Assembly: GCF_014359955.1 (NCBI RefSeq)
Contig: NZ_JACIYL010000100.1
Location: forward strand, 1 to 9,303
Direction: 5' to 3'
Length of the DNA: 9,303 nucleotides
From: Thermogutta sp.
GTDB lineage: Bacteria > Planctomycetota > Planctomycetia > Pirellulales > Thermoguttaceae
Shown here: positions 7,467 through 9,303 of the stretch, one piece after another
Layout: the number at the start of each line of letters is the position of its first letter
How positions within the stretch are numbered: the stretch's first letter is position 1
Made by a program: the position numbers and the translations under genes
Notes under the pieces: generated by a model
The model's input: only the letters and a program-made list of their open reading frames with translations
Databases searched by the model: none
What the model was told of the DNA's origin: nothing

Positions 7467-7473
7467 TGAGGAG
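7467..7473 (+). promoter_or_regulatory. Shine-Dalgarno deciding the DUF1559 start
   Basis: TGAGGAG lies 7 bases before the ATG at 7481. An upstream in-frame TTG at 7466 overlaps this site and is therefore not the start. Confidence 0.8.
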
Positions 7474-7480
7474 TTTAGCT

Positions 7481-8554
7481 ATGAACGGCATGGCTTTTCG
7501 CGGCAGAAGCGCTTTCACTCTTGTTGAGTTGTTGGTGGTGATCGCGATTATCGGAATATTGGTGGCACTACTTTTGCCGGCAGTTCAGGCAGCCCGCGAG
7601 GCAGCACGAAGGTCGCAATGTGTTAACAACATCAAACAGCTCGCGCTTGCATGTCACAACTTTCATGAGCAGTATGCTGAACTGCCCTACGGACGAAAGT
7701 ACGACGCGTGGGACAGTTATACGTGGACCGAGCTCATACTACCTTTTATTGAGCAAAAGTCAGTTTTCGATCGCTATATTTCCCTTCCGGAGCGGGGTTA
7801 TACCCTGGGTACGCCGCCCTGGAACCACCCCGACTGGGGTAGTAAGGGCACATGCCCATTGACTCCCGCCGGCAGTAATCCTCAGCTACGAGAGGCTCGA
7901 CGGACCAGAATCCCGACTTTCGTTTGTCCAAGCGATGGGGGACCCTACGGAAATGAGCTTTTTAGTGACACATGGGGGTTTTATCGTGGAAATTACCGAG
8001 GCTGTGTGGGGTCGGGTGACATGTACGGAGAAGACGTTCAGGACGGAACAAATGGCCCATGGCGTCCGGGAGTTTTTGCTGTCAAACACAACCAAAGTTA
8101 TGAAACGGGCGCCAGCATTCCGACACGGGGTGTGAAGATCGCGCAAATCACCGACGGCACATCCAATACGGCTATGATCTCCGAGGGGATTTGTCCTCAG
8201 ATCGAAACGGCCTGGGGCGGACCGATCGGGAGTATTATTTATGGCAATATGGGAGGTGCTCTTTACAGCCATGCCGTAACGCCCAATTCCTCGGCGCCCG
8301 ATCGGATAATCGGACCTTGTCCTCAAAACCAGGGTGACAAAGATTACCCAGCCCCTTGCCAAAGCATTGGAAGCAACGCCGGTGGTCAGCCCAGTGCGTC
8401 ACGAGCCTTTGCCGGTGCGCGAAGTCGTCACCCTGGCGGCGTCAACGTCGGCATGGCTGATGGTTCCGTGAGATTCGTGAGTGACACAGTGGACCTTCTC
8501 ATTTGGCGGTACTTGGCGACTCGCAATGGCCAGGAGCCACTCGGGGAATTTTGA
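7481..8554 (+). CDS. DUF1559 protein with prepilin-type N-terminal signal
   Basis: The product, 357 residues, belongs to the DUF1559 (SBP_bac_10) family that is typical of and highly paralogous in Planctomycetota. The N-terminus has a short basic leader, then the type IV prepilin/pseudopilin motif AFTLVELLVVIAIIGILVA (11-29). Cleavage by prepilin peptidase would fall between Ala11 and Phe12, with Glu16 at the +5 position. The hydrophobic helix continues to about 34. Next come the family's NNIKQLALACHNFHE segment (49-63), VCPSDGG (148-154), DGTSNTAMISEG (225-236), and the C-terminal 'H-X9-DG' signature HPGGVNVGMADGSVRFV (317-333). The protein is expected to be anchored in the membrane as a pseudopilin with its bulk outside the cytoplasm. 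Its role is unknown; secretion-system or surface-fibre parts have been suggested for the family. The position -1 residue is Ala instead of the usual Gly. Tandem stops TGA TAA end the gene. Base composition is lower in GC than in dnaG. It is monocistronic, with its own promoter and a terminator at 8752-8776. Confidence 0.92.
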   Translation: MNGMAFRGRSAFTLVELLVVIAIIGILVALLLPAVQAAREAARRSQCVNNIKQLALACHNFHEQYAELPYGRKYDAWDSYTWTELILPFIEQKSVFDRYISLPERGYTLGTPPWNHPDWGSKGTCPLTPAGSNPQLREARRTRIPTFVCPSDGGPYGNELFSDTWGFYRGNYRGCVGSGDMYGEDVQDGTNGPWRPGVFAVKHNQSYETGASIPTRGVKIAQITDGTSNTAMISEGICPQIETAWGGPIGSIIYGNMGGALYSHAVTPNSSAPDRIIGPCPQNQGDKDYPAPCQSIGSNAGGQPSASRAFAGARSRHPGGVNVGMADGSVRFVSDTVDLLIWRYLATRNGQEPLGEF

Positions 8555-8751
8555 TAAGAGAGGAATGCCCGTCCTCACCAATCGTGACAATCTATTAGCC
8601 AGGTCAAATCACACGGCGAGTGGCGCACGGAAATCCCCGCCGGATGTTTGATTCGATCATTGATTGGCGCTTTCTCCCGGAGAGCAATCCTATAGGGGTT
8701 CGCAACACGAAAAGCTCCGAGGAAATTACCGGCAGACTACCAAAATAAGCA
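8555..8751. other. Intergenic stretch after the DUF1559 gene
   Basis: Nothing firm was found before the terminator. A weak 5-bp hairpin GAGGA/TCCTC (8560-8576) follows the stop codons. A 34-codon plus-strand open frame (8644-8748) ends 4 bases before the terminator, but no ribosome binding site precedes it and no family is recognised, so it is not called as a gene. Confidence 0.3.
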
Positions 8752-8776
8752 GGGCACTCACTTATGGTGAGTGCCC
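8752..8776. terminator. Hairpin terminator between convergent genes
   Basis: GGGCACTCAC (8752-8761) and GTGAGTGCCC (8767-8776) form a perfect 10-bp stem with loop TTATG. The plus strand continues GATTCTTT and the minus strand continues TGCTTATTTT, so each side has a short, interrupted T-rich tail. Lying between a plus-strand and a minus-strand gene, it probably terminates both transcripts. Confidence 0.75.
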
Positions 8777-8808
8777 GATTCTTTGGGTAGGTTTTTCGAC
8801 GTTCGTTC

Positions 8809-9303
8809 TCACACATCACAAATCCTGACGCAGCGTTCGAGGGAAGCAAGGGCCGCTGCCGGTTCGGGATTGCGGGGCACAAACTCCTGGCCCACAAAGC
8901 CCTTATATCCTGTCGCCACAATTGCCTTCATCACGGCCGGGTAATAAATCTCCTGGGTCTCATCAATCTCATGCCGACCCGGGTTTCCGCCCGTGTGGAA
9001 GTGCGCAATGTACTGAATGTTTTCCTGAATCGTGCGGATGAGGTCTCCTTCCATGATCTGCATGTGGTAAATGTCGTACAGCAGTTTGAAATTCTCAGAG
9101 CCAATCCGCTTGCACAGCTCCACACCCCACGCCGTGTGATCGCACATGTAATCCTTGTGATTGACCTTGCTGTTGAGCAGTTCCATCACCAGCACAACTT
9201 TGTGCTTTTCAGCAAGGCCCAGAATTCGTTTGATCCCCACAACGCAGTTTTTGAGCCCCTGTTCGTCATCCAGACCCGGCTCGCGATTTCCGGAGAAGCA
9301 AAT
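8809..9303 (-). CDS. Hydroxypyruvate isomerase-like TIM-barrel protein, partial (5' end outside window)
   Basis: The reading frame is open from the right edge to a TGA at 8809-8811, giving the C-terminal 164 residues. It starts inside the conserved ICFSGNR segment. Other conserved parts are MELLNSKVNHKDYMCD (40-55 of this fragment), LLYDIYHMQIMEGD (74-87), AHFHTGGNPGRHEID (100-114) and GQEFVPR (138-144). These match the xylose isomerase-like TIM-barrel superfamily (AP endonuclease 2 fold), closest to hydroxypyruvate isomerase (Hyi), which interconverts hydroxypyruvate and tartronate semialdehyde. Likely metal or catalytic residues are Glu41, Asp77, His80, His103 and Glu140; the spacing Glu41-Asp77-His103-Glu140 agrees with the metal site of this fold. 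Planctomycetes hold many such isomerase/epimerase paralogues, so another sugar or sugar-acid isomerase or epimerase is possible. About the first 100 or more residues, including any export signal, are outside the window. A GTG within the fragment at 9238-9240 could be mistaken for the start but lies mid-domain. Confidence 0.85.
   Translation of the reverse strand: MCFSGNREPGLDDEQGLKNCVVGIKRILGLAEKHKVVLVMELLNSKVNHKDYMCDHTAWGVELCKRIGSENFKLLYDIYHMQIMEGDLIRTIQENIQYIAHFHTGGNPGRHEIDETQEIYYPAVMKAIVATGYKGFVGQEFVPRNPEPAAALASLERCVRICDV

Noticed and set aside
7466..7480. TTG start five codons upstream for the DUF1559 protein
   Set aside because: The TTG overlaps the Shine-Dalgarno TGAGGAG that serves the ATG at 7481.
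8604..8921. 105-codon minus-strand open frame
   Set aside because: It overlaps the 3' end of the isomerase gene in another frame and crosses the terminator hairpin; no support.
8809..9240. Complete 143-residue isomerase starting at GTG 9240
   Set aside because: Homology to the family continues upstream to the window edge (ICFSGNR segment), so the GTG is an internal valine and the gene is partial.

Overview
The window looks like an ordinary housekeeping stretch of a planctomycete chromosome. The strongest lineage sign is the gene at 7481-8554. It encodes a DUF1559 protein with a prepilin-type N-terminus, a family massively expanded in Planctomycetota. The zinc-ribbon start of the partial gene at the left edge and the style of the DnaG and RpoD proteins fit the same phylum, perhaps a Pirellulales/Thermogutta-like organism. 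I cannot fix the genus from sequence alone. Most genes are GC-rich; the DUF1559 gene and its promoter region are visibly less so.

Layout, left to right: (1) 1-249, minus strand, the 5' part of a gene for a CxxC...CxxC zinc-ribbon protein that runs off the window; (2) 494-2512, plus strand, a DinG/XPD-type superfamily 2 helicase, divergent from the first gene; (3) 2513-3247, minus strand, a coiled-coil plus C4 zinc-ribbon protein (zf-RING_7/FlgZ/CdsZ family) whose stop codon abuts the dinG stop; (4) an intrinsic terminator at 3269-3298; (5) 3327-4991, minus strand, the primary sigma factor RpoD; (6) a 102-base gap holding an inverted repeat; (7) 5094 to about 6998, minus strand, DNA primase DnaG; (8) a roughly 480-base divergent intergenic region with a pair of TTTGCGCAA palindromes 21 bp apart and a sigma-70-like promoter; (9) 7481-8554, plus strand, the DUF1559 protein; (10) a convergent terminator at 8752-8776; (11) 8809 to beyond 9303, minus strand, the 3' part of a hydroxypyruvate isomerase-like TIM-barrel gene.

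The dnaG-rpoD pair is a reduced version of the classical macromolecular-synthesis operon that links replication initiation (primase) to transcription initiation (sigma-70); rpsU is not present here. The zinc-ribbon gene lies directly downstream on the same strand, behind a strong terminator, so it may be read only by readthrough or from a promoter inside rpoD. DinG (R-loop and D-loop removal, repair) converges on this group. The DUF1559 gene and the isomerase gene belong to separate transcription units.

I found no mobile element, CRISPR array, tRNA or rRNA, and no clearly undescribed system. The points most worth a second look are the missing first Fe-S cysteine in DinG, the helically phased palindromes upstream of the DUF1559 gene, and the sigma-chaperone-family gene placed behind a terminator next to rpoD.
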